A DNA stretch of 64,000 nucleotides, from contig CAXIPT010000039.1 in the NCBI GenBank assembly GCA_964030475.1, forward strand, positions 1 to 64,000, written 5' to 3'. A program made the position numbers and the translations under genes. The DNA is from Tethya wilhelma (taxonomy: Eukaryota; Porifera; Demospongiae; Tethyida; Tethyidae). Each line of letters begins with the position of its first letter. The first letter of the stretch is position 1. The notes under the pieces are model-generated. The model ran no database searches. It saw only the letters and a list, made by a program, of their open reading frames with translations, and was not told the DNA's origin. This document shows, in pieces, positions 10,774-21,126 of this stretch.

Positions 10774-11664
10774 CAAGTACAAAAAACATTTGAAATGGAA
10801 TGTAAACATAGGAATGGCCAAATCGTAAAAAAGTGAGCAAACAAGATAGGAATGCTGGTCAGATTGAGCGAGGAGTTCATTTCACTGTGTCACCTATGTT
10901 CATATCTCTACTGAGCTCAATGACATTGTAGACACAGGAATGAACTCACTCAATCTGACCAGCATTCCTATCTTGTTTGCTCACTTTTTTACGATTTGGC
11001 CATTCCTATGTTTACATTCCATTTCAAATGTTTTTTGTACTTGTTTGTTCTATTTTTTTGAAATAATTGTTTATAATATCAGTATAATACAGTTTTTAGC
11101 CGGAGCTGGCAGAGAACTTGATCCCGTCTACGGTACAGTCATGCTTTTACACAGCTGAAACACTGAAATCCCAAGTTGAATCTGATATATATGTCTTGTT
11201 AGCTATAGATAACTTCCCTACTGAAGAACTGAGCACAGAGAACGAGAAAATAGGACAGAGTTTGGAGTACTACTTGTGACAGGCATCTGGCAATAAATTC
11301 CAAATAACGCACACTTGAATATGGAAAGGGTCGTTAAGCTAGCTAGCTTATGAATAATTTATGATTACAAAATAATGGCTGCCATACAGAGAAAGCGCTT
11401 TTTGTCTTGTATTGAGCCACTCGACAAGTGACACAGAAAACCGATACCAAAAGCGAATGAAGACCAACATACCAAGTTTATTCGTTCAAGAATTAGCTTC
11501 TATAAGTGTACAGTCTTCGAGAAAAGCCGTGACATAACAGAAGAAGAAGAAGAAGAAGATGGAGAAAACTGGAGGTTGGCATATTTTAGTTAGATACTTT
11601 AGCGATGGTTTTAGGCCATGTTTTTGGGCTTGTTAGAAAGAGAATGAACTAAATAGTAAGCACG
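10774..11664 (-). mobile_element. Hairpin/palindrome element, copy A (3' part and body)
   Basis: Read on the minus strand, the body (about 11,165-11,664) matches the other members, including the TTC tract and TTTTTAGCGCCTCTCAT-like block. The 3' palindrome at 10,774-11,043 has arms of about 110 bp starting CAAGTACAAAAAACATTTGA. The 3' terminus CTTG is followed by T, as in all other copies. The 5' hairpin end is missing: the body is truncated near 11,664, where a GTGACCTGTCAAGGGAAAA end of another element abuts. Confidence 0.8.
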
Positions 11665-11690
11665 TTTTCCCTTGACAGGTCACATTTGTT

Positions 11691-12220
11691 ATAAGAAAGT
11701 AATTTTTAACAGAAATAGTGTCTAAATTGTCTTCAAGTTGAATTTCTACCGTGTAGCGATAAAATGGACCAGAAGACTTTGATTTTTTGGGCAGCATGGT
11801 GCAAAACTACTGAGGGCATCCATACTCTACCAGTTTGTAACTTACATCTAGCAGTATAACATACTGTAGTAGTATTCCAGTAACTAAAACTATATAGCTA
11901 AAATTACTAGTCCAAAACCGCTAGAAATGCGGTACTTTACAGTCTACTGAACATGCTTACCTCGAGCTATTGACATCAGACAAGCACCACACTGCTTGTA
12001 AAACACTGTGCTTTTAGCAGAATTTATTCTCCAGTCTTATCTGGAGATACACAAATTTTATCTGAGTGATGTACAGTGAACTTTCTTGATGCGGTAACTT
12101 AAAATTTTTGGGCAACCATGTGCAAAGTCTTTCTAGCTCACAAGACTTGCTGTGCATGCATTTTCCATCCTGAACCACAAGTATTCAAGTGAGAAGCATG
12201 CAGGTAGAACTACGGAGGAG
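11691..12220. other. Spacer, nothing recognised
   Basis: I see no coding block or repeat between the truncated hairpin element and the next GTGAGG element. Confidence 0.4.
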
Positions 12221-12224
12221 ATAT

Positions 12225-13132
12225 GTGAGGCTCCAAGGGAAAACCGGACGTTTGGGAAATTATTGTTTTTAGAGTAAAATGCGGTTTTAGTTTATTTCGC
12301 GTTTTTGCGCGAATTTTTTTTTACTGCACGAGTGCATTGCGCTACATCTCAGCATGCTCCACGCAAAATTTGAGGGGTGGAGCTGCTTCTGTTGCAGAGA
12401 TATAGACCGTATTGTTCGCCCTGTTTATTTTTATTTAGTTGCTAACACGGAGAACTGTTGCTATGCTGTGCAACAGACCGTAGTGAATATTAATGAGCTA
12501 GGCAGCTGCCACAAAAATGAATTGTTTATTCGATGTTCTCAGTGCTCTATAAGCTGACTGATCTCAAAATTTTGCTACAGCACATGGGCAGAAAGGTAAG
12601 CTAAAGCTTTATACGTGCTTGTCTAATCCAAGCGCTTACATACAGTAGCTTTCTACTCGTAAGTATTGCCTCTCCCTGTACTGCGATCACGTACAGGTTA
12701 TTTTGAGGCTTATTTTAGTTCTTGGAACTTACTATACCTAGAATCTATCTCTCTGCTAGCAAGCGCTCACCTCCTTGAGTCCAGTAGCCGTCTCCTGGGT
12801 CTTCTTTCCTAGCTACTCGCTTCTCACTAAATAATTTTAGTCCCCACGTGGCTGGCTGTGGTAATATTCAGCATGTACTGTACATGATCTAATTAAGATA
12901 CGGATAGTATACGGACCGCCCATAGTTTACATAGCAACAGGTTTACAACTGTTTTACCAGGAAGCCACGAGTGGAGGCAGGGCTGCTTGCAAGAGCAATA
13001 TCTGGAAAACTACAACAGCTATGCGCACCAAATTTTGATATGCGCTTCCTAGAAAGGCCTAGATACACATGGAATAGCTATCTCAAAATTCGCGGAAATT
13101 CCCAAACGTCCGGTTTTCGCTTGGAGCCTCAC
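12225..13132. mobile_element. GTGAGGCTC-TIR element, copy 2 (908 bp)
   Basis: Terminal inverted repeats GTGAGGCTCCAAGGGAAAAC and GTGAGGCTCCAAGCGAAAAC are flanked by ATAT at 12,221-12,224 and 13,133-13,136. The interior is the reverse of copy 1 at 5524-6412 and is very similar. A 67-codon open frame at 12,354-12,557 is repeated in other copies, but it may only reflect common descent. Confidence 0.9.
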
Positions 13133-13253
13133 ATATACTGGTTTGCAAAATCCTGAAAAGGTCTAATTATCTTCCATGTGTCTTCCTTTTGACGTCATTG
13201 GTCAACGTAGTTGCAATGATGTAATTATGAATAATTTAGCATGCGCGGCGCAT

Positions 13254-14071
13254 TTAGACGTAATAAGCAAAATTTACGTGACGTGAAGGGCAGCAAAAAT
13301 TGACACACCCACAATTACGATGCGTTCGTGTACACTGATTTCTAGAATGCATGTGTTCCCTTTGGCACAACGCAGAGTACAGAACAATGGCATCAAGCCT
13401 TTTCAGATCTGAGTTAAAGGATTCCGACTGGTTACTTGTCACTCCACTGAAAGGGCTGTATACCTCAAGGCGATCTAGAACATAGCGACCATGAGATGTG
13501 TCAACCTGCAAGCACAATGAAATGCTGTGGCTATAATAACATGCAAAAACTACCTCTGGATGCACAGATGTCATATAATACTCAGTGAAAGGTCCACTCC
13601 ATTCATTCTTGAGCTCATGCAGGCGTTCCATGTACTTCTCCTTGGAAGGCTGATGCAAAAGATCACGGAGGTGGCTCACATACATGGGTACCTCTGAAGC
13701 AGTCGCACCATGCTGTTTAAGCCAAGCCTGTAAAAGAAGTTTGAATAGTAAATGTATATAGTGCTGTACTGTTGTACATAGTCCCATGATCAATAATGTA
13801 CTTGTAGCTATGTACATGTACATGTATCATTGCAATGTGCAACTCTACTTAGCACTAGACTACTTTAGTACTAGAAGACACACATACACTGCATGTACAT
13901 GCACCTTTGCAGCATTGATGGTGTGATTCCAACATTTCAAACAAGAGAGGATGGGAAGGTGGATGTCAATAGCATTACAGATAGCAGCTTCATCTTCGGT
14001 CACAATAGGATAGGAGACACCTCCTCTCATGTAAACCTCATGCACCATGCGTGCCATGCACAAGCCCCCAT
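13254..14071 (-). pseudogene. MULE-like transposase gene fragment
   Basis: Three exons on the minus strand can be read: 13,905 to about 14,071, 13,554-13,727, and up to 13,505. The first carries SYPIVTEDEAAICNAI and LKCWNHTINAA. The second carries WLKQHGA, LRDLLHQPSKEKY and WSGPFTEYY. The third carries YVLDRLEVYSPFSGVTSNQS then ESFNSDLK. The order D-x-E-x-A-I ... C-W-N-H ... G-V-T-x-N-Q-S-E-S-x-N is that of MULE-type transposase domains and their domesticated relatives. Exon borders are GT-AG. The 5' part is cut off at about 14,072 by the DIRS-like element. No complete protein is possible. Confidence 0.6.
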
Positions 14072-14961
14072 GCAACAACTAACAGCAGCAACACGACAAA
14101 CTGGGTATCATGGCAACAGAGCGGGGACAGGAGAGAGGAAAACAAGAATGAAAACAAAAAGACTCAGTCCGAACTAGACACACATACCACAACACACAAC
14201 AGCCACCGCTGCTGCGTGGCCAACCACCAAACAACAGAGACAATAAAGAATGGTCACAACAAAAAGCAAGCAAAGAACAATATAAGGGTGGGAGGGGCCG
14301 AACGAAATACAAAAGCAAGTGGCCAGCCTATTCAGGGGAAAACCTCTCTAAAACCTTTATCAAGAAAAAAAAGGAGAGGAAAACCAAAGAAAAATGTGAC
14401 AGACCTCCTAAATAATAACAAAGACAAGACAAACAGATTGTGTTGCCCGAGCAACAGAGGTATTCGAAAGCATCCGAGACCACTGGGATGTCGGCCAGGC
14501 GTCCGTGCCAGTCAACAGGTTACCAGCGCACAGTGCTGTAGAAAATGACTTAAAAAGAAATACACATAAGCAAACAGCATAACAAAACCCCGACAACATC
14601 CACCAGCCATGACTTACCAAGGAGGAGTCGACGCCCAGGTCGACTCCCAGGTACTGAAAAAAATATTACCAGCCAGAACTGCTTGTCGCCGCAGTCAGTT
14701 GCCGAGAGTGACAAGACATGCAGCTATACTCCCCTTAAATACCCAGGCTGCAGCCAATCAACCCAATTGGTTCCCACCATGCACCAGCACGCATGCGCAC
14801 TCGATGAGAGCTACTTTTCCATCTAATTCGCTATGTTCAACGGATAGAAAATAATTTCTCATCTAAACCCCATGTAGCCACACGTGACTCGCACACGCCC
14901 CAAAGCAACAACCAACAGCAGCAACACGACAAAACTGGGTATAATGGCAATAGAGACACAA
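14072..14961. repeat. Split direct repeat at DIRS 3' end
   Basis: GCAACAACTAACAGCAGCAA at 14,072 recurs as GCAACAACCAACAGCAGCAA at 14,905. The match continues through ACACGACAAAxTGGGTATxATGGCAA to the AGAG at each end. The direct orientation and roughly 830-bp spacing fit the terminal organisation of Ngaro/PAT-like elements. Confidence 0.7.
14727..14855 (-). promoter_or_regulatory. CCAAT-TATA module, copy in DIRS terminal region
   Basis: On the minus strand, ATTGGCTGCA (inverted CCAAT box) is followed about 10 bp later by TATTTAAGGGGAG, a TATA-like box. The same ~130-bp module occurs at 20,971-21,126 and 23,686-23,838. In a DIRS terminal repeat this is where the element's own promoter would be expected. 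Promoter activity is inferred. Confidence 0.45.
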
Positions 14962-14990
14962 AGAAAGTTTACATGAGAGGGCAGTCACAG

Positions 14991-15991
14991 CTACAAGCCC
15001 AGCTTACCAGACACCTGTAATCTCTCGGCTAGTGAGTCCTTTTCATAGCCATCTTTGGCTTTCTCACTGCTCCAGTGCCTGTGACGCTTGAACATCCTAT
15101 TTGGCACTCCAGCGTTGGCTGCGGCTAAGGCACCGCCTGAACGGAGGCTGTGCAGCCCAAACTTCTTAGCGTCCAGGCCCAAGGCAGCAAACTTCTCCAG
15201 CACCAGCTCGTGGACCCTGGAGTAGCCAATTGAACCTGAAGCTCTCAGCTTCTGGCCTTCCTTGGTAGACACCAGTCCCCTAAATAGGAACTTCTCTGGG
15301 TTGCCATTAGCAGGGTCGATACCCGCCAGGTGCATGTACCTGGACAGCATTTCCACTGGGCAGGTAGTGGAATGGGTCCTAGCAATGACCACAGCAGCAT
15401 CGTCCCTGTACTGGTTGGTCTTGCTAGACTCCGCAAAAATCTCTGCGTGCCCGGGAAAAACCTCACATCTCTTAACGTCTCACGTCTCCTTAATAGACAT
15501 AAGCTCATCAAAGTGAAAGAAGCCGGCAAAACCAAGCAGGCAGATAGTCAACGTCCGGACATCCGAGAGGGATGCACCCACACCTGCGAACCTTTTCACC
15601 AGCCCCTGAAGTATTTTGGGTGTAACGGGCTCCTTCTTAGTAATCTTGTGGGCCAGTAGTCTTCTAGAACTGGCCATCACTTGGGACACCAGCAAATGCT
15701 CAGTGGTGTCCTCGACCATCGACATTCACCCATGACAGGGCACAAACCGCCTCAGTCAGTGAGGCAACAGAACTCGCCTTTTGGGCCAGGAATAACACAT
15801 ACAATGCCACATAGACAGGCTAAGGTGGCAGCCCACAACCAATCTCGGGTTTCGAGTTGGCCCATGCAGCTTCTCCATCTACCGTATGTTTCAGCATACT
15901 TCCTCACGGTCGAAGGTGCTTTGCTCTGCAGGACACAGCGTGGCAATAAGGCTGTCAGCTCCTTCAGTTCAGGGTCCTGGCACTGCGACAA
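14991..15991 (-). pseudogene. Tyrosine recombinase (YR) of DIRS-like element
   Basis: The core catalytic block reads FGLHSLRSGGALAAANAG then RHRHWSS and KDGY, which is the H-x-x-R ... H/W ... Y set of tyrosine recombinases. The N-terminal side (15,752-15,991) has STVRKYAETYGRW, typical of the SAM-like core-binding region. The usual first arginine box reads GFFHFDEL, with His where related elements have Arg. One in-frame TGA lies at 15,480-15,482 and a frame change lies between 15,725 and 15,752. It would have integrated a double-stranded DNA circle without an endonuclease step; in this copy it is inactive. Confidence 0.8.
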
Positions 15992-16199
15992 TTCGGAAAT
16001 CCAAGCAAAATAATCTGCATCCAGTACAAAGATAATACTGCATCACACAAGCAAGTACACACCTTAAACATAGGTCCCCAAGTGTAACTGATACCCCCTG
16101 GGGTGAAACAACCAGGACCACACATGATCCCGCGTGACACAATACGCACATGATGCCCACCGAGGGCAAATACAAAAAATGCTCGACTAGGACACCAAC

Positions 16200-16400
16200 A
16201 AAAACTCCCCCACAGAGGAAAGAGTCTGTCCACCAAGGGCAAAAAACACATCCTACCGAGGGCACAAAGCACAGCCCACTAAGGGCGAAAAACACAGCCC
16301 ACCAAGGGCGAAAAATACAGCCCACCGAGGGTGAAAACACACAGCCCACCCAGAGCAAGAGAATGCTGCCCATCGAGGGCAAGGTCACAGCTCATGAGAG
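16200..16400. repeat. ~25-bp minisatellite in DIRS element
   Basis: Tandem copies of a unit close to CAGCCCACCGAGGGCGAAAA plus a few bases fill this stretch, between the recombinase and reverse transcriptase regions. About seven units are diverged from one another. Confidence 0.75.
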
Positions 16401-16809
16401 CAGGGAGTCAATGGTCACCAAGCCCACTTAGGGAAAAAACAAGCATGCCCATGAAGGGCAGCCATCCAACTACCCACTGGAGCAACCACAAACACAAGAT
16501 AAGCTCAAAAAATAACCCGACCCACTGAGGCACACGAAGATTCAAAAGAGGACCCATGTAACCAGGCCAACTAACTAAATTGGAGGGAAAGAGAAAATAC
16601 ATAGCTGGTAAGCCACAAGACCTAGTATAAACTAAACAAGTGGAAACAGCACAAATGACAAGTATTTTGAGACAGACATTGCGGCACTGCACAAAATAAA
16701 TATGCGATTACATGAGCAGAAGAAACAGTGTGTTGTGAGGATAACTTTGACTCCGAACAGTTTACAACTACCCAAGTTATTAAAGAGGCAATAGCCAGAC
16801 AAAAAAACT

Positions 16810-18830
16810 CTAAGAGGCACATAAAACTAGCATGGAGGAGTCCAAGGTAAACAAATTAGCTAGAGTGACCCAGCAAGAACATACCATCATAGAATGGAAG
16901 AACGAAACAGGCATGAATGAGACCAGCCAAATGATGACCATCAGGGCAGACTTTGGGCTAGAAAGGCGCAGACTTCCACAACGGTAGCAAAAGGGTACCC
17001 CTAGCAATGCACCTCTGTGCGTGGCTAACTGCCCTACCCACGAGGGCCACTGGAGAGACAAGCCAGCAACACTCTCCACTCCAGTCGACAGTAAACGTAT
17101 CGAAGGCATCGGCCCTGGAACACAGAAATGACTGTGAAAACGACCAATCGGGCAATTATGGGCCGATGCAAAGCAATCCACTGAGTGAGGCCTCCATGCC
17201 GAGTCCAAAAACTGGAAAAGGAGAGGGTCAAGCTTCCAATCATCGAAATCCTGAATAAGACTGATATAATCTGCGATCTTGTTACCCTCCCTAAGGACCC
17301 ATTCTACGCTAAGCTTGATAGAAAAGTCGAAACATGCTTCAAAAATGCTAAGAGCCCCATCCTGCAGATGCTGTTTCTAACTACCAAAATTGATGATAGA
17401 TACGACACTCTGATTATCGGTAAACCACTTCACACAGTGACCACGAAGCTGAGGAGCAAATGAACGCAGGACCTGATCAACAGTTTTATGCTCCCTCCAA
17501 GTAGAGCTACAGCTAGCCTGCAGCGCAGACCACTGGCCATGAGCCACTTCCTGACCAAGCTCCACCACGTAACCACCAAAATCTGTGCCTGGCGAAAAAC
17601 AAATTGGCTGACCATTCAAGTGCTCAATCTGGTCCAACTAGAAGCACATTTCCTCACAAGCTTCTGCCCAAAGCGGCAGATGATCAGACAAAAACACTTG
17701 CTTATTAATGACGGCATAGCAAGCCCTGGTCTGTAAGCGAGACACCAGACCCAAAGCCAGACTCATGGGCAAAATTGGGCAGTCTAAACTGGCCAAAAAA
17801 CGAACGGACAGAGTAAAAGAAGCCAACACTCCAGGCAGAGCCCTTTTTAGCCAAAACAGCTTGTCCTCTGGCACCAGGAAATAACCCCGGAGAAAATCGA
17901 TGACAAAGCCAAGCCAATTTATCACCTGGATAGGCTCAATCTGAGACTTAGCTACGTTGACTACTAACCCGCATCATTAAGATCCGCAAAAACCAGCTTC
18001 TGCTGCTTAGCAGCAGCCCCTTTGTAGGCCATCATCGATATAGACAATAGAATTAATACCAAGCGACCTCCAACGCTGCACCACAGGCCGCAACAACTTT
18101 GTGAACACATAACAAGCGGTTGCCAATCCAAATGGCAAAACTTAAAAACACATAAAAACACAATGGCTCAAAAGAGGCCAAGGTATGGCTGAGAGTCAGC
18201 ATGGATATCCACATGGTGGTACCCCGACTTTAGGTTAAAAGAAAATGCCCAAAATCCCTGCTCAAACATTGAGCGAACAAGATCCAGACCCTCATACTTA
18301 AACTTCATCTGTACTAGAAATTGGTTGACATACCTAAGATCGATAACCAATCTAGGCTTACCCTTAGCATTAAACATGACCTGCAAGGGGCTACACACAA
18401 CAGGAGGTTGGTTACACCTCCGAATGGCTTTCGTAGCCAAAAGATCATCAATAGCACCCCCTACAAGATCCCCATTACTGAAAGCAGAACGATGATTACT
18501 AGCATGACAAGGCTCAGGAAACCGAATAAATGGCAGGCAATACCCCTCAGAAACAATGTCTAACACAAACTGCGAAGCTCCTATGCTTGATTAAAAATTG
18601 AAATGCTCCTTCAGTCTACCCTGCATCACACAAGCAGGCATACTAGGGGTATCATGCTCCTGGTCCCTGTCAGAGAGCTCATCAACAAACACCTGAAGCT
18701 CAACATCGCCAAAGGAGGCACATGAAAGGGGGCCTTGAGAACTTGTATATCCAAAACCATCTAGAACAGAGTACAATACAAACATTTCTGGGATCCACCG
18801 CCCCCAACATGGAGATACCCAGACCATGTT
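16810..18830 (-). pseudogene. Reverse transcriptase-RNase H of DIRS-like element
   Basis: RT motifs run in order from high to low coordinates. LVIDLRYVNQFL is followed by FSFNLKSGYHHVDIH (catalytic Asp replaced by Asn where related elements have FDLKSGY), then LPFGLATACYVF and VYIDDG at about 18,031-18,045, the Y-x-D-D active site. RNase H follows: TDFGGY, STWREHKTVDQ and WFTDNQSVV supply the D-E-D set. A tail with WVLREGNKIADYIS and VDCFASAHN is typical of DIRS polyproteins. Stops occur near 17,377 and 18,596, and the frame shifts several times. Upstream, VDELSDRDQEHDTPSMPACV continues the polyprotein toward 18,830. It cannot be functional. Confidence 0.85.
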
Positions 18831-18992
18831 GACAATGAATCAACATTATTACTAATGAACATGACTCACCAACAATAGGAACATACCAACTACCTAAAAC
18901 ATAACTGTAGCAATTAACGCAACAATCAAAAATAATAACCACGAACACGCGTAAACAATAATTTCAAACATGCAGGACAAAACGAGAGTCAT

Positions 18993-19310
18993 TTACCCAT
19001 GCTCAGACCTGTCCACAATATGAATGTGCTTTTGTCTAGTAACCAACAGCTTCATACCTTGCTCCAGGGCTACAATACCTGCCATCTTCTCCGCGCTGTC
19101 TGGCATCTTCTCGACACTAGCGGTAGCCTCCTCCAACTTGTCACTAATCTGAAGATTAAACTGGAACTGCTTCTCATTTCCCTTGCGAAAAGCCGGCTGC
19201 TTCTCCAGACGGAGCTTCTTCACCAATCTGTCGTCCGAAGCCTCTCGCTCCGAGGCCAGCTCCTGCTTCAGAGATGACATCTCCTTCATTGCCTCCTTCA
19301 TGGAAGCCAT
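18993..19310 (-). pseudogene. Gag-like frame of DIRS-like element
   Basis: A 105-codon open frame begins at Met, is rich in Lys/Glu and predicted coiled, and includes FRKGNEKQFQFNLQISDKL and LLVTRQKHI, ending VDRSEHG. This block is familiar as the gag-like N-terminal protein of sponge/cnidarian DIRS-type elements. It is shorter than usual and ends at a stop right after the conserved RSEHG. Confidence 0.55.
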
Positions 19311-19354
19311 GACCAGGGGTAGTGATAATTATACACTCTTTACAATGATTCTCC

Positions 19355-19516
19355 ATAAATGATGGGGAAAAAGAGTGTGGGGGTAACACTGTTTTATTCC
19401 TTCATATTAACATGGGAGAAAAGAGTGTGGGTACACTGTTTTTTCCCTTCTTAACCATGGGGGAAAAGAGTGCGGGGTACACTGTTTTTTCCCTTCTTAA
19501 CCATGGGAGAAAAGAG
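19355..19516. repeat. ~51-bp tandem repeat
   Basis: Three to four copies of a unit like CATGGGAGAAAAGAGTGTGG then GTACACTGTTTTTTCCCTTC separate the DIRS element from the next gene. Confidence 0.8.
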
Positions 19517-19710
19517 TGTATAAAATCCTACATGTAGCTAATCCTGTATAGGAAGATCATAGTTTTTCAAATGCCTTTGATGTGCCTGTCATCTGTTTTT
19601 GATCAATTAACACTTCTTTTTAAAAATTAGAGGATAAAGTAGTTTCTTTAAAGGTTGACAGCTAGCTATGGTGATGTCATTGAAGCTTGACAGGTTTTGA
19701 TGAGTCTCCC

Positions 19711-19727
19711 TTGCTTATATAAGCCAG
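19711..19727 (+). promoter_or_regulatory. Possible TATA box ahead of helicase gene
   Basis: CTTGCTTATATAAGCCA contains a symmetrical TATA element about 250 bp upstream of the first recognisable exon of the RecQ-like gene. A perfect inverted repeat follows immediately. Promoter function is inferred from position only. Confidence 0.3.
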
Positions 19728-19728
19728 A

Positions 19729-19842
19729 ATTAGTTAGGCAGCTCACTTTTCTCACCTCAAGAATTGCCATGTGGTGTTAAATTCTTCTAGTTCTTCATCC
19801 ATGGCAATTCTTGAGGTGAGAAAAGTGAGCTGCCTAACTAAT
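19729..19842. repeat. Perfect 43-bp inverted repeat (hairpin)
   Basis: The arm 19,729-19,771 (ATTAGTTAGGCAGCTCACTT...) is repeated exactly in inverse at 19,800-19,842, with a 28-bp spacer. Transcribed RNA would fold into a long perfect stem. Confidence 0.95.
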
Positions 19843-19978
19843 CTTGGAGGATGAGTCACAGAGATGCACACCATCCAAAGGTTGGTTAAAAATTTTAGAG
19901 TGAATAACACCTTTTTTTGTGGTTATGCTACAAATGTTTCTGAACTACATTATTGTGTAATTTGATTTCTCTCTTAGA

Positions 19979-20959
19979 TTTCTGTGAAAATTGTGGGAAA
20001 GAAGCCTCAGTGTTCTGTATCCAGTGTGCCTATCCATACTGCTCCTGCTGCTCAGACACAAGACATCAACACCCAGCCAGAAGGCCCCACACACTTCAAT
20101 CTAAACTCTCCACCAGTACATCTCAGAGTCTTTGTGATGCAACAACAGCTCACCAACCTTCTATTCTTGATACAGGTAATCAATATAGCTATATTATATG
20201 TATAAAAATCCCAGTACATAAGAGAAACCTACAAAGACTGGTTAAGTAAATACAACTTAATTTAATCCTAGGCCTGGTATGTGTTGAAATTTATGTATTG
20301 CATGTGCTTTTATTATAATTAGATGACACCGCTCTAAAGATGAAGGGAGTTTTGGTTGAAAGATTCAAACTGACCACATTCAAAGACTGGCAACTAAGGT
20401 CAATCAAGGCTGTGATTGGTGGAAGAGATGCTCTGGTAGTACAGTCTACAGGGTCTGGAAAGAGTCTCTGCTTCCAGTTTCCTGCAGTGTGGCTGAAGAA
20501 GACAACGGTGGTCATTACTCCCACAATTAGCCTGATGAGTGACCAGACAGAATCACTGGATTGCAGGGGCATCAAGGCTGGCTTCCTAGGCCCAGCGCAG
20601 AGAGACAGAAGTGTCAAGCAGAGTACACTGATGGGTGAATTTGAAGTGGTCTTTGTTACTCCAGAGAGCTTCTACAATGATGATGGGCAGCCAAAGGAGC
20701 TATTTTTGCAGATGAAGCGCAACCATCGAATTGGAGTCATTGCTGTTGATGAAGCCCACTTGATTTCTTCATGGATTTCGTTTCGGTAAGTGGAATCGTG
20801 TTTAATGATACAACATGTAAACCCTTCATCTTATCATGTCTTTGCTATTGCAGGCCCAAGTATGGATATGTCACCCAACTCCATCAACAATTCCCTGATA
20901 TTCCTGTTGTTGCTCTGACTGCGACTGCCACACCTGCTGTGAAGACCCAACTACTCTGA
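19979..20959 (+). CDS. RecQ-like helicase fragment with N-terminal B-box-like zinc finger
   Basis: Three exons join with GT-AG borders and matching phases: 19,979-20,175, 20,322-20,785 and 20,854-20,959. The first encodes FCENCGKEASVFCIQCAYPY plus CSCCSDTRHQH, a B-box-like zinc-binding pattern. The second has the Q-motif region FKDWQLRSI, Walker A STGSGKSLCFQFP, motif Ia PTISLMSDQ and the DEAH box VIAVDEAH. The third has motif III LTATATP and stops after VKTQLL. RecQ enzymes unwind DNA 3'-5'. Here the usual WGHDFRP after DEAH is shortened (SSWISFRP), and everything after motif III is missing, so it cannot be a complete helicase. The start codon is not clear. Confidence 0.8.
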
Positions 20960-20970
20960 AATAGGACCTG

Positions 20971-21126
20971 CCTCAACATGCAGCTATACTCCCCTTAAAT
21001 ACCAAGGTTGCAGCCAATCACGTAGCAGCAACCTTCCCGCCATGCAGCAGCATGCATGCGCACTCTAGCTAATGATGAGAGCTACTTTTCCATCTAATTC
21101 ACTACATTCAACTGATAGAAAATACA
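20971..21126 (-). promoter_or_regulatory. CCAAT-TATA module, second copy
   Basis: This is the same module as at 14,727-14,855: on the minus strand, inverted CCAAT (GATTGGCTGCAACC) then TATTTAAGGGGAG. It lies immediately after the truncated helicase exon and is copied again with the exon end at 23,624-23,838. It is probably a solo remnant of the DIRS-type terminal region. Confidence 0.45.

Larger units (their letters stand above)
14072..19316 (-). mobile_element. DIRS/Ngaro-type tyrosine-recombinase retroelement, decayed
   Basis: On the minus strand the order is a short gag-like frame (18,993-19,310), a reverse transcriptase-RNase H region (16,810-18,830) and a tyrosine recombinase (14,991-15,991). 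This is the gene order of DIRS-group elements. Downstream of the recombinase, a ~57-bp segment occurs twice as a direct repeat (14,072-14,128 and 14,905-14,961) about 830 bp apart, reminiscent of the B1-A2-B2 split repeats of Ngaro/PAT elements. I found no matching A1 repeat at the 5' side, so the 5' end may be missing. Stops, frameshifts and changed catalytic residues show that it is inactive. It interrupts a MULE-like gene. Confidence 0.8.

Noticed and set aside
12354..12557. 67-codon frame conserved between GTGA-element copies
   Set aside because: The conservation is no higher than in the surrounding non-coding element sequence, and the copy at 34,943 changes it freely; no domain is visible.
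16150..16431. Open frame across the 25-bp repeat in the DIRS element
   Set aside because: It runs opposite to the element's genes and is produced by the minisatellite having a period that happens to keep a frame open.
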